Positions 31,671 through 43,042 of a DNA stretch of 64,000 nt are shown one piece after another (position 1 is the stretch's first letter; every line of letters starts with the position of its first letter). The notes under the pieces are model-generated. The model saw only the letters and a program-made list of their open reading frames with translations, searched no databases and had not been told where the DNA came from. Origin of the DNA: Desmodus rotundus (taxonomy: Eukaryota; Chordata; Mammalia; Chiroptera; Phyllostomidae); the NCBI RefSeq assembly GCF_022682495.2, contig NC_071391.1, positions 43,119,998 through 43,183,997 of the forward strand, given 5' to 3'. Position numbers and translations under genes: made by a program.

Positions 31671-33600
31671 CTCTCCACTTAGTATGGATCCTTGCCCCTT
31701 CTGTATTGTTCCCTTATTTTTCACTCACCTGGATAGTCTCTCAGGGCTGTGGGAGGTACTCTCTGTGAGACTCCGGATTTACCTCCTCTACCTGTGACTT
31801 TATTCTCTTCTAGACTCTTTCCTAAATGAGTCTAGAAACCTCCTGCTGAGAACCCTCAACAGGGCTGGGATGGAGCCTTCAGGAGCCACTGAATGAAATG
31901 AGAGTCCTTCACACAGATAACCTCCTTTCCAGAACCTCATTGACAGCCTTCCAGGTCTTGCTGCTGTTAGATGCCTTTGGTGTCTTCACTTTTGAGGTTG
32001 TAAAATATCATTAGAATAGTAAGAAAAGTCGGATTTGTTTTTATGAGGACTTACATTAGGTGTCTTGTATTGAGAAGTGTTATGTAAAAGGAAGCAAAAT
32101 TTTTTCCTTTTTCTTTTTTTAAAAAAATTTATTTATTTATTTTTATGGGGGAGAAAATGCAGACAAATCTTTTTTCTGATGGAGTTTTGTTTATATAAAT
32201 TTGGGGCAGAGCAATACTACCAGTGGCGCTTCTTCTCAGTGCTCATGTCATTAAAGCCCAGCATCTTCTATAAATAGAAAATAAAGTGAATATTTAAAAT
32301 ATACTGTCTGGAAGGGTGTCAAATTATTAGTCACCTGGGACCCTTACTTGTCTGAATCTGGGCCTATCACTTTCCCTATATACCTGGAGAGATGTTGCTC
32401 ACTCCCCACAGCCCATCATGCTCTGAGCAAGTGCATCAGCATTGAGGCAGAAGGATGGACTCATAAGTTGGGGTTTTCAATCCTTTAGATGCCTTTCTCC
32501 ATGGGGTCCTCTGGACACCACTATCAGTAGATCCATCTAGTATTTATTTGGTACCTTTATACTTCCAATTCTCTCCTTTGTCCCTTTTCTGCATGTTCCC
32601 TTCCAGATTCTTAATCACTCATCCTTTCCCTACTCCTGATAGCTGACAGATATTCTAGAGCTTCAGAAGCAGACAAATATTACCTGAGTGGTGGGAAGAG
32701 CCAAGGCCAGATGGCCTCTAGGATTAATTCTTCATAGCAGTAGGGAAACCTAAATCTTTTTGAGGGTTAAGGAACAAACAGGGAGGAAATGGGGCTTATA
32801 TTAATGAAGCCAGAAGGGAATGGATTGATTTATTGATTTCCCATACTCAGAATAGTTTTCCTGAGTGATTCTTAAGGGTAAGGAGATCTAAACACAAACT
32901 TTACAGAACCATCTTGGGAGGAGCATGAGAAATTCATGAAGACTGGGCAATGAATATGGTTCTTCTCCATTTCCGCAGCTGCCCCATTCCTCACGGCCTT
33001 TAGAGAAGATGTGAATCTGGATCAGTGTGGAGAAACATATCCCTTAGGCTCCTTCTGGATTTCTACTTGGTGCTGCGCTTTCGTGCACAGGGAGCCACAA
33101 GTGCCAAGATATTAGGCAAGTCTCGTGTGAAATGTTCAAGGAGATAGCCAGATAAATTTAATGTAATTAAATGGAATCAAGTTAAAATATAGTTTAGCTA
33201 ATAGGTCTTCAGGAGGGAGATATGTTGTTTTGGACTCGGGCCATTACAAAGTTGTTTGTCTTAAGGAAGTATTTTAAGGTTAAAATTGGAATATGCTGAA
33301 ATGGAAGAGAAGGGAAATTCATATAAACACAGAAGGAGGAGAGTCTTAGAGGGAGGCAAAAGTATAATATGGGTAGGGGTGCCAATGCTGTTTGTGTGGC
33401 AATGGTAGAATGAGGTCAGAAAGGTAGGGTGGGGCCAAACTTTGGGGGCAGAGTGACTGAGGCCAGGGTGAAGCATGAGGGGCCAGAGGTCATTTCTACA
33501 TGCAAGTGAACATTCTCTGGAAGGACTTTCCCCTGGAGAATTGCACAATTTAGAAATACATGCTACCTTTTGTGATCTCAGCACACAATCGAGACATGCT
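31671..33600. other. Intergenic upstream of OR52B2-like gene
   Basis: No gene or well-defined repeat. It probably holds the promoter and 5' exon of the downstream OR, but I cannot place them. Confidence 0.4.
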
Positions 33601-33619
33601 TTTTGTTCCTATCATTTTC

Positions 33620-33621
33620 AG
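33620..33621 (+). other. Predicted 3' splice site upstream of OR52B2-like gene
   Basis: A pyrimidine-rich tract GCTTTTTGTTCCTATCATTT ends in TCAG at 33621, 48 bases before the chosen ATG. It explains why the frame upstream, open to 33475, need not be coding. Confidence 0.45.
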
Positions 33622-33669
33622 CAGACTCATCAACTTCTGAGTCATTACAGAGAGACCCTAAAGGTCATC

Positions 33670-34638
33670 ATGACTCACACGAACCTTACCATCTTCCATC
33701 CTGCAGTTTTTGTCTTACTCGGCATTCCTGGGTTGGAGGCCTATCACAAATGGCTGTCTGTACCCCTCTGCCTCATGTATATCACCGCAGTCCTGGGAAA
33801 CAGCATCCTGATAGTGGTCATCATCAAGACCATTAACCTTCATGAGCCCATGTATTTTTTCCTTTCCATGTTGGCCATCACGGACATCATGCTGTCTACC
33901 ACTACTGTACCCAAAGCCCTAGCCATCTTTTGGTTTCATGACCATGATATTGCCTTTGATGCCTGTGTTACTCAAGTTTTTTTTGTCCATGTGATATTTG
34001 CGGTGGAGTCAGCCATCCTATTAGCTATGGCCTTTGATCGCTTTGTGGCCATCTGTGCTCCTCTGCATTATTCAACAATGCTAACATGGACTGTTGTGGG
34101 AAGAATTGCTCTGGCCATCGTGACCCGAAGCTTCTGCATCATCTTCCCAGTGATTTTCTTGCTGAAGCGGCTGCCTTTCTGTCGGACCAACATCATCCCC
34201 CATTCCTACTGTGAGCATATTGGAGTGGCCCGCTTAGCCTGTGCTGACATCACCGTTAATATCTGGTATGGCTTCTCACTGCCCATTGTCACGGTAATCT
34301 CGGATGTAATCCTCATCACTGTGTCTTACTCACTGATCCTCCGAGCAGTGTTTCGTTTACCCTCCCAGGATGCCCGCCACAAGGCTCTCAGCACTTGTGG
34401 CTCCCATCTCTGTGTTATCCTCATGTTTTATGTTCCATCCTTCTTTACCTTACTGACCCACCGCTTTGGACATAACATTCCTCGACATGTGCATATCATG
34501 CTGGCCAATCTTTATGTGGTGGTGCCACCAATGCTCAACCCCATTGTCTATGGTGTAAAGACTAAGCAGATCCGGGAGGGTGTAGCCCACCAGTTCTTTG
34601 ACATCAAGGCTCGGTGTTGTGCTTCACCTCTGAGCTGA
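33670..34638 (+). CDS. OR52B2: Olfactory receptor OR52B2-like (intact)
   Basis: 322-residue class I OR. N-glycosylation site NLT (5-7), PGLEAYHKWLSVP before TM1, GN in TM1 (43-44), PMYFFLSML (60-68), MAFDRFVAICAPL with DRF at 123-125, loop-2 cysteines 171, 181 and 190-191, KALSTCGSH 238-246, and NPIVYGVKTKQIREG from 290. The whole protein, down to the KARCCASP tail, closely recalls human OR52B2 (323 residues). The frame is open to an ATG at 33475, but those 65 extra codons are not OR-like and cross a predicted splice acceptor, so the ATG at 33670 is used. Expected to signal through Golf in olfactory cilia. An AATAAA lies at about 34973 and could serve polyadenylation. The neighbouring OR52B-like pseudogene at 43043 is on the same strand. 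Confidence 0.93.
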   Translation: MTHTNLTIFHPAVFVLLGIPGLEAYHKWLSVPLCLMYITAVLGNSILIVVIIKTINLHEPMYFFLSMLAITDIMLSTTTVPKALAIFWFHDHDIAFDACVTQVFFVHVIFAVESAILLAMAFDRFVAICAPLHYSTMLTWTVVGRIALAIVTRSFCIIFPVIFLLKRLPFCRTNIIPHSYCEHIGVARLACADITVNIWYGFSLPIVTVISDVILITVSYSLILRAVFRLPSQDARHKALSTCGSHLCVILMFYVPSFFTLLTHRFGHNIPRHVHIMLANLYVVVPPMLNPIVYGVKTKQIREGVAHQFFDIKARCCASPLS

Positions 34639-34719
34639 TGGCTCCCATGAATCCTCCCCTTCCAAGTTTACCAAGGAAACTGATGTGAGATACAGAGATT
34701 TCCTGAACTGAGAGCGATT

Positions 34720-34860
34720 TTCCTTCTCTTCCTCATTTTTTTCCTTCTTCTTCATCTTCCTCCTCCTCCAATTTTCTTTGTTTTCCTCTTATGGCTCTTC
34801 CTCTTTGTCTTTTTTTCTGTTTCTGTGGTTTTTCTATCCTTTTTTCTTCTCATATCCATC
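34720..34860. repeat. Pyrimidine-rich low-complexity tract
   Basis: Nearly continuous C/T sequence with TTCTTC and CCTCCT runs in the presumed 3' UTR of the OR52B2-like gene. Possibly old SINE or L1 tail sequence; unassigned. Confidence 0.7.
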
Positions 34861-35149
34861 CCTCCTCAACAACCTGCAAGTAACAACTAAGTGTTCATGC
34901 CTCTGATATGAACATTTGGTATACTCAGGAGGCCAGATGTACTCCAGAACAAAAGGAACTGAACAATATGTAAAATAAATGATATACAAATGTGTTAAAA
35001 TAACTGTATATTTAACATCTGAAGGGGTTCCGGTTTTTTGTCCCCAAATGTGCACTTATTATTTGTACAGATTCAAGTAACTCTCCATGTATTTCTACAA
35101 TGGCAGGTGTGTTTGAAAAACAGCTAAGCACGCATGCCATTTAGCCACC

Positions 35150-35440
35150 TGGGAAAGTCCTGTTCTTTCTTCAAATTTCAGTTGAAGAACTGCCTTCCCT
35201 GAGAAGTTTTTCTTATTTTTTCCTAGGGAATCCAAGGCTTCTATGTTTGTCTATTGCATCTTGTACAAATCTAAAAAATATACATTCTGAGTTATATTGG
35301 GCTGTTTATTTATTTGTACCTCCAATTGACTATAAGCTCTTAGGAACTAGAATAGTGTATGTCACTGATATTTGTATTCTTGTTGTGTTATAAAATACTT
35401 GGTACATAATAGATCTTTGAGAGATGAATGAGATGACAAT
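35150..35440 (+). repeat. L2-type LINE 3' end
   Basis: CTGCCTTCCCTGAGAAG, GACTATAAGCTCTTAGGAAC and TACTTGGTACATAATAGATC follow the L2 3' order. Ancient. Confidence 0.65.
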
Positions 35441-36089
35441 TACCTCCTTGAAGTTAAAATATGCATCTCTATCATGCACTGAAATAATCAGCTACCTTTT
35501 TCCACACACCTAGTGATTAGTAAACCAGTTCTTCTTAAAGACAGTGTAGTATGATGGAAGCAAACGCACTGCTGATTACAGTGTGGTTTACTCCAGGGAA
35601 TAGACTAGAGTGGTAGGAACACAGGGTATTCATGATTTTCTCTTCTACTTGGCTTCTGCACATCCACATTATTAAGAATTATAGCATGTTGTTCCTGGCC
35701 AGATTAGCAAAATTGGAGCAGGCTCTTAGATTTCACAGTCTTGATCCTCAATTTTTCATGCTTTTTTAGAAAAGGTTATGTACACTCATTTCCTCAACCA
35801 TCACTTATAACTAAGGAGTTCTACATCTCTCTTTCCATCTTAGGACTCTTGAGTTCTAAATGCATAAACCCACCTGGCTACTGAGTATCTCCTCCAGAAT
35901 ATAGAACTACCAATCATGCTAGCATTTCTTGCTATTCCTGTTCTTTTCCTTGGAAAATAGATCATGAGGATCCCATCATCTTCACTGAACAGGAAAACCT
36001 GGGGAAACTCTCAACTTCTTCCTTTCTGGAATGTTCCTCAATAAGTTATTGGCTGTTACTCATATCGATTGTACCACTAAATATTTATT
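35441..36089. other. Intergenic, no feature recognised
   Basis: Nothing supported. Confidence 0.4.
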
Positions 36090-36320
36090 TATCTGGATAG
36101 TATTTGGAGTCATATTGAGATTCAAGTCCTGCCCGCATTGTTTTCTAGCTCTGTAAACTTGTGAAATTTATTTAATGTATTTATCCCCACCTGTAAAATG
36201 GGGGATAGCAATAGTATACTCCTCATAGGGTTGTTGAGAATATTTGAGGGAACAAACCATATAGAGAGCATGTAATGCAATCCTTAGCTCAAAGTAAGTA
36301 TGTAAAAATATTTAATGCTA
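36090..36320 (+). repeat. MIR SINE
   Basis: MIR order: GGAGTCATATTGAGATTCAA, AGCTCTGTAAACTTGTG, CCACCTGTAAAATGGGGGAT, CTCATAGGGTTGTTGAGAAT. Confidence 0.8.
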
Positions 36321-36974
36321 AGTTGTTGGTATTGTTAGTTTTATTCTTAACATGGCCTCTATAAATTATTTATGTCCCTTGTCATCTTTCACCAGAGGTA
36401 TTTCCTTAGTTTCTTAGTTGACTTCAATATTTTCAATCTTTTACATTGTAACTTAAACCATAAATTAATTGACTTGATGTTAAGCATTCTAAAACAAAAA
36501 GCTGATCATACTACTTTCTGTCAAGTACTTTTGAGTATTCTTTATTACTTACAGAAGTGTTTTCCACAGAACATTCTGTAGAAATAAATACCAGCTATCA
36601 TAATGAATGCTTTCTAAAAAAAGTTTCAAGGTCGAATAAGCATGAAAAGTGCTGACACTCTGGGAGTTGCACACATGGCTGTGCAAAAGAAGGCTAGACT
36701 TTGTGGTATTTCCTATACTTATTTGACCATATATATTTGGATCCATGTCCACGTAAATTTTTCTATAGCATATCAACTTCCATCCCTAAAATGACCTTAG
36801 GGTGTTCCCTTAGCCACAGTTTAGAAATCACAGGACTATAGGGTAATTTCTAAGCTGAGCATTAATTTAATAATCTGGTCCTCACTTACTTTTCCATCAT
36901 TATCTCCAAACACTTCACCATATAGTAATGCATTAACATATAATATAATAATATCAATGATAATATAATAATTA
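36321..36974. other. Intergenic, no feature recognised
   Basis: AT-rich; short A/T repeats near 36940-36970. Nothing else supported. Confidence 0.4.
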
Positions 36975-37190
36975 TGACAACAGCTAATGTTTATTAAGAG
37001 ATTATGCTGGGAACCATGTTAGGAGCCTTGCCACATTAGCTTATTCAATTGTCACAAAACCTCATGAAATTTTACCTTTGCTATCTCTGTTTTATACATG
37101 GGGGCACCCCAGGCTCAGAGAGAATAACTAATCAGGGCCACAGAGCTGGCAAATGGTAGAGTACTGATGTGAACTCCTCTTTGAAGCCTT
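36975..37190 (-). repeat. MIR SINE, antisense
   Basis: AACAGCTAATGTTTATTAAG, then ACATTAGCTTATTCAATTGT, a CATGGGGGCACCCCAGGCTC segment and CACAGAGCTGGCAAATGGTA. Confidence 0.8.
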
Positions 37191-37395
37191 TGCCAACCTC
37201 CCTAAGTCAGAGGTGATCACCTTGTTCTCTGGGTCTCCATAGCAATGACCTTTATAGTTTCAACTGATTATAATTAATCTGTGAAACCACCAGAAGTTGA
37301 GCTCTGTGAGGGCAGAGAATATATGGCATTTATCATTACTGTTCCAGCATGTAGCATAGGGTTCAATATATATTCTTCTGGACAGACTAATTTGA
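37191..37395 (+). repeat. L2-type LINE 3' end
   Basis: TTGCCAACCTCCCTAAG, AGTTGAGCTCTGTGAGGGCA and CCAGCATGTAGCATAGGGTT match the L2 3' order. Abuts the MIR. Confidence 0.65.
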
Positions 37396-37871
37396 AATGT
37401 TGGTGATGTGGTTGATCTCTGGACCCTTCACTGCTAAACATTATCTAATTTTATGACTGAAAACTCATACGGACACATACCACATACACACATACACACA
37501 ACACTTAGCTCCCTCTGACCTACTATTTCTTCTATATCTCCGCAGGTTTCTATGTACACTGAAGTCTAGCAGGTGTATAGGCAGGGTTTTAATATTCTAC
37601 TCATTGACCAGCAGCAACCCAAATCCACTCTACATGTGGAGTCATACCACAAGCAGCACGTATGGACTGCTGAAGGTAGGATATAGATTACCCACCCTCT
37701 GGTTTCTGAGTCAGTCACCTCTGGAGAGTGGTCCTGCTGGGGTCTGCTTCTAATTAAACCAGATGCTCCCTAAAGACCCAGTGGGGTAGAAGTGTTCCAG
37801 AACAGACCTGAGTGGGGAGGGGATGATATACTATTACCAAAAGGATCCCCCTTTCTCTGTGGGGGTCCCCC

Positions 37872-39064
37872 TGAAGCAGGGTGCAGCCAAGAGGAGGGCC
37901 CCAAGAAGGGATTTGTAATGGGGTCCAGGACTCGGGGTGTCCAGGAAATATTAGAAAAATGTATATAGGATGTCTTCACCCCCACAGGCCTGAGCCAATG
38001 GGGATGGGACACATGGAACAGGGCCATTCAGAGCTGTTTTGGGTAGCAAGAGCTTTGCAGCTAACCCCTGGCACAGTCATTTAACATATCTATAATCTTT
38101 AACTGGTTTCGTGGATGTGTTAAGTAGCTGTGGCCCTGCTTTGAGCCAGGGGGATGGGACCAAATTCCACCCAGGATGGGACTGGGAAGTAACTCCCCCT
38201 GGTTACAGGGCCTGTGGGAGAGCTTGGAGATGATTGGCTCCATGCCATGGGGCCACACCTGCCCAGACTTACTATGGCAGCCCAGTAAAGCTGGAAGAAT
38301 ACAAGGATGCTGGCAGGTGTAGCTGACGGTAGGAGGAGTCAGAAATGGGGCTGCAAAGGAAGATGGGCACTGGGATTTAAACCTAGGCCCGGCAGCCATA
38401 GAGAAGAGGAGACCACGCGGCTCCAAAGTAAATAGGGAGTAGACCACGCGGCTCTGAAGTAAATGGGAGAACCACGAGGCTCTGAAGCAAGTAGATAGAT
38501 AGAGGTCCATGTGGTTCTGAAGTGGGGAAAAGGACCACACAGTTCTGAAGGAGAGTAGAGAGGACCACGTGGTTTTGGAGTGCTTCTTTTTGCCACGTGG
38601 CTTAGACAGCAGGAGAGACTTTGCAGCCATAGAGAAAGGGGAGAGAGGACTCTTGCTGGTGGGCCATGAGAAGGTGCCACATGGCTTTGGATTAACTGGA
38701 GATTGCAGCAGCCACACAGCTGATGGTGCCGGGAGCCTGAATCACGGACTTCTACTTCTTTTCCTGAGACACGGTACCCCAGACTGGGCACAGGGAGAGG
38801 GAAGGACTGTGCATCTGTGGGTATTCTAAAGGACTTTAGTATCTTATTGAAGACATTAGGTCATTATTCTAAGTGTGTGTAACTTTTAAATAAATAATTC
38901 CTTTCCTTTTCACCAGTCTCTGGCATTGAGAGACGTCTTTCCTCTGGCGGCGGGCATTTCGAACCTAGCAGGTGGGCGTGGGGAAAGGAACCTCCAGAGA
39001 CAGAAAGGGGGAATCCTTTCTGTAATAATTTATCGTGAACCACCCCCTGCCTTGCTCTGTAACA
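37872..39064 (+). mobile_element. Younger solo LTR nested in an LTR of the same family, plus strand
   Basis: 1193-bp element starting TGAAGCAGGGTG and ending TGTAACA. The uninterrupted copy A has TCCCCCCACACC (six C) at the site; here five C lie on each side, which gives a 4-bp CCCC target duplication. AATAAA at 38889-38894. Its sequence is the reverse complement of the host LTR over most of the length, so the two form long inverted arms. No internal retroviral genes. Confidence 0.82.
38395..38600 (+). repeat. Degenerate ~30-bp minisatellite inside LTR
   Basis: About six units of GACCACGCGGCTCTGAAGTA-like sequence with variable spacers. The same repeat is present on the other strand in the older LTRs (590-720 and 39350-39510) with different unit counts. 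Confidence 0.75.
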
Positions 39065-40344
39065 CCCCCACACCTACTAGGTTCACCTTGCCCACCACCA
39101 GAGGAAAGACATCTCTCAATACCAGAGAATGGTGAAAAGGAAAGAAATTATTTATTTAAAAGTTATACAGACTTAGAGTAATGACTTAATGTCTTCATTA
39201 AAATACTAAAGTCCTTCAGAATATCCACAGATGCACACAGTCCTTCCTTCTCCCCTTTGCCCAGTCCGGGGTACCTTATGTCAGGAAAAGAAGTAGGAGT
39301 CTGTGATTCAGGCTCCCGGCACCATCAGCTGTGTTGGAGCCACGGGGTCCCCACTCTGCCAAAGCCACATGTTCCTCTCTCTTCTCCCCCCAAACCATAT
39401 GGTTCTCTCTCTTCTCCCCGAAAACTGCGTGGTCCTCTCTCTTCTCCCCCAAAACCTCGTGGTCCTCTCTCTTCACTCTGCCAAAGCTGCATGATCCTCT
39501 CCCTCTTCTCTGCCAAAGCCAGAGAGTCCTCTCTCTGGTTTGGCTGATGCTCCTGGGTTTAAATCCCAGCACCAGTCTTCCTCTGCAGCCCCATTTCTGA
39601 TTCCTCCTACAATGAGTTACACCTGCCAGCACTCCCGTATTCTTTCACCTTTACTGGGCTGCCATAGTCAGTCTGGGCAGGTGTGGCCCAATGGCATGGA
39701 GCCAGTCTTCTCCAAGCTCTCAGGCAGGCGCTGTAACCAGGGGAAGTTGCTTGTCAGTTACATCTTGGGTGGAAGTCCCTCCCATTTCCCTGGCTCAAAG
39801 CCTGGCCCCAGCTATTTAACATATCCATGAAACCAGTTAAAGATTATAGATATGTTAAATGACCATGCCAGAGGTTAGCTGCACAGCTGTTGCTATGCAA
39901 AACAGCTCTGAATGGCCCTGCTCCACGTGTCCCTTCCCCCAGCTCAGGCTTGTAGGGGTGACGACATCGTATATATACTTTTCTAATATTTCCTGGGCAC
40001 CTTGAGTTCTGGACCCCATTACAAATCCCTATTTGGGGCCCCCCTCTTGGCTGCACCCTGGTACCGAAGGTCTCTTCTCACCCAAGGGGTTTGTGCAGAC
40101 GAGGTGCAAATACTGTCCTAATTTTTTCCAGAGTCTGCATCTGACAGCTTGTTTTCACGTGTCGGGAAAAATCTTTCTCTTGAGTTGGGGTAAGTTTTGG
40201 GGAACAAAATAAATATTTGTTTCCTGGGATTGTTAGGTTTTCTTGAGAGAAACCCAATAAACTGCTCATTCAAATGAGATCTCATTTCCTCTGGGTGATG
40301 TAGTGTAAGTAGCCACTATCAAGAGTGTTCATCTTTTTTTTTTC

Positions 40345-40565
40345 TGATTTCACTCATTTTTAGAAAATAAAACTGAAAGCAACAAGTGAACAAACAGGAA
40401 AAATAAACAAATAAAAAATCACAGACACATATAACAATATAGTGGTTACCAGAGGAAAAGGAGATTTGACTTTGGATGGTAAACATATAATGCAATACAC
40501 AGATGATTTATTATAGAATTGTACACTTGAAACCTACATAGTTTTTTAACCAATGTCACCATCTT
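40345..40565 (+). repeat. Old L1 3' UTR, plus strand
   Basis: TATTATAGAATTGTACACTTG and AACCAATGTCACC as in the L1 3' end at 13775-14045. Confidence 0.6.
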
Positions 40566-41479
40566 GACATCTTGAACTGATAGACATTTTTTGCTATGCA
40601 GGACTGGGACTAGGGTCAGTTTTTTTCAAGAATATTAAAAGTGGCTTAAAATATAACATTGAATAATAGGTATGTTAAATCTCACAACATTAGTTTAAGT
40701 TTAAATACAATATTTCTGTGAAAATTAGACTTTATTATAATTTACTGGCTTTAATGAAAGAAACTCTAAATAATATTTTCAAAATAAAATTATGAAAAAA
40801 ATTTAACCCTTAAAAACACACAAAAACATGTATACAAGGGCTCCCTTTTTTCCTTTTCCTTCTGGCTCCAATATGACTCAGTATAGTACCATCAGTCCTA
40901 GCTTTATTTAAAATGTTGATACTTTGTTCATTGTGGATGTTTTGCATAAATTTTAATTTTAAAAAGATCGCATTAAAATATTATTTATCTTGTGTACTAC
41001 ATTTTTTAGTACTCACTTAAATTTGCACCTGAGCTAAGTGCCTCACTCTTCTCACCTTAGTGCTGGCCTGGTCTGGAAGAGTCAACACCTGGAGGGCAGA
41101 GCTGAGAGTCACAGACAAATGGAGTCCCTGATGATGTCTTGAATTTTTAGATAAACCTGATACTAGGAACTCAGTTTTCAGTTTCAGGAACAAGGCCATT
41201 TCCCTTTTTTGTGCAAGGCAAATGGGGTTGTATTTTCTGTTACAGATAATGTAAATTGTCCTGAAACACCCACTGAGAGAATATTGAAAAAGCCATCTAT
41301 GCATTTGAATCTTCAATTTGTTTTTTCATATAATTATATCCTATGGTTGATACGCCTTTTTAAAATGGAAACAAAACACTCCATTTTAGTATAGGTGCCA
41401 TAATTTATTTATTACCCGATTGACAGCTATGGAAGTAGTAAAAATTTCTTTTATTATTGCGACAGTATAGAAGTGAATA
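40566..41479. other. Intergenic, no feature recognised
   Basis: AT-rich. Short open frames without motifs. Belongs to the ~11.8 kb that unit A lacks. Confidence 0.4.
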
Positions 41480-42130
41480 TTCCTACAGATATATTTATAC
41501 GTTCTCATGCTGTGCCACCAGCACTGGGGGCCAGTGGTTTTCTCATGTTTTTCAATATGATAAGAAAACTACGATATTTCCATATGATACTGATTTTTAT
41601 TTCTTCAAATTCTGTGCATGTATTCACATGTAGTAGGCCATATTTTTGTAGCATGAATTGCCAATTTTGATTTTTTGCACATTTTCTAGTTTTTCTCATT
41701 CATTTATACCAACGTTTAGTATTCAAGGATAATATCCTTTATGTCTATTACATGTTTTATAGTTTTTTTTTCCTAGAACTTTCTTTATTCTTGTGTACAT
41801 TTTTTACATAATTATATCATTTAATTATTAGTGTCCATGAAATATGGTTTTCTTATCTTAGAAATATCTTTCCAATCACAGAAATATTATTCTATGTTTT
41901 CTCCTAAGAACTTCTTTTAAAATTTAAATATTTTTGTGGTTTTATTTTTTAAAATATACATCTTTAATTTATCTGGAATTTCTATTTCTTTACTGAGTGA
42001 GGTAAGAACTCATTTTATTCTTTTAGAAAAGCAACTTTGTCCTATATCCCAATGCCATTAATTGAAGTAGCCTTCTTTTCCCCACTAAACTGAAATGCTA
42101 CTTGATCACACTTTAATTTGAAATATACTT
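41480..42130 (-). repeat. Old L1 ORF2/3' region, minus strand
   Basis: Antisense L1 phrases such as TTTAATTTATCTGGAATTTC and CCCAATGCCATTAATTGAAG. Strongly diverged. Confidence 0.5.
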
Positions 42131-42179
42131 ACATGAGTTTCTAGGCTCTGTATTTAGTTGTGTTGATTCACTGAAAAAC

Positions 42180-42320
42180 AACAATTAGCATTTATTTAGT
42201 GTTTTTATACCAGGCATTATACTAGGCAGTTTAAAGAAAGTATTTAATTTAATCCTTGCAAGATGAATCTGAATAGTTCATTTTCACAGACCAGGCTAAA
42301 TTTCTGAGATGTGCAAAACT
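42180..42320 (-). repeat. MIR SINE fragment, antisense
   Basis: AGCATTTATTTAGTGTTTTT, ACCAGGCATTATACTAGGCA and TTTAATCCTTGCAAGATGAA follow antisense MIR. Confidence 0.65.
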
Positions 42321-43042
42321 TGCTTATTGTTAATAATCAGAAAGTTGGAGGCCCAGAGTGTGAACCTAGAGAAGGCTTCCGCATGATAAATATTGAAGCT
42401 ATGAATTAGAAGATCAGTAGGTTTAATAAATACCGTGGGTAGAAAAGTATGTTCCAAATTAAGAGAGAATGTTAGAAAAGTCATAAAGTTTTAAGAAGTG
42501 TATGGGGAATGTGTCATAATTTAATTTAGCTTTGCCAGAATTCCTAAAGGCAATCAAAGCTAGAGCAGAGAGTAACAGTGGCTTTGTGGAAGTATTTGCA
42601 TGTTCAAGAAATTCAGGCTTTATTTTGTAATAGATAAATCACTATAAAAAGTTATAAGAGAAAACACAATAAGATTTTTGTTTTGGACATTCCATAGAGG
42701 CTGCAACACAGCTGGGGTGAATATGGAGGGGTTGAGAATAAGAAGCTGGGAGATGGGAAGACAGGATTTGTTAGGATGCTATTGCAATAGAATAAGGGAA
42801 GGATGACCAAAACCTGAGTAGGAGCGTGTAAGTGAGAATGGGGAGGCACGAATGGACTCTAGGCATCGCTGAGGTGTGACCAGGAACTTTTGTTTGTATT
42901 TATGTTTGTAATGATAACTTAGGAAGTGAAAGCATAACATTATCTTCGCTGAGCCAAGGCATTAGTGATTGATTCCATTATGTAATGTTCAACTTTTAGT
43001 GAAACCTAGAGCTGGTTGTGCCCAGAGACTCCAAAAGCAGGC
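42321..43042. other. Intergenic upstream of OR52B-like pseudogene
   Basis: No repeat or gene recognised. Possible acceptors lie just before the ATG (a TTTTAG and a GTGCCCAG), but neither stands out. Confidence 0.4.

Larger units (their letters stand above)
37793..40065 (-). mobile_element. Older solo LTR, minus strand, interrupted by a second LTR
   Basis: Same insertion as 252-1247, with the same GAAG flanks (37789-37792 and 40066-40069). Its right terminal dinucleotide has decayed to CC. It is split after a C-run (37867-37871) by the plus-strand LTR at 37872-39064 and resumes at 39065. Its internal ~31-bp repeats (39350-39510) have more units than copy A. Confidence 0.8.
37542..40148. repeat. 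Duplicated host block with LTRs, copy B
   Basis: Partner of 1-1330. The flanks 37542-37792 and 40070-40148 match 1-251 and 1252-1330. It is larger because a second LTR is inserted inside the first. After about 40148 the homology ends; in copy A the next sequence corresponds to about 52000. Confidence 0.85.

Noticed and set aside
33475..33669. In-frame N-terminal extension of the OR52B2-like gene
   Set aside because: 65 extra codons are not OR-like and contain a strong splice acceptor (33620-33621); the ATG at 33670 matches family start positions.
38061..38791. Open frames of 150-218 codons inside the LTRs (also 430-819, 39276-39632)
   Set aside because: Low-complexity products of the LTR minisatellite; no retroviral domain, and frames differ among copies.
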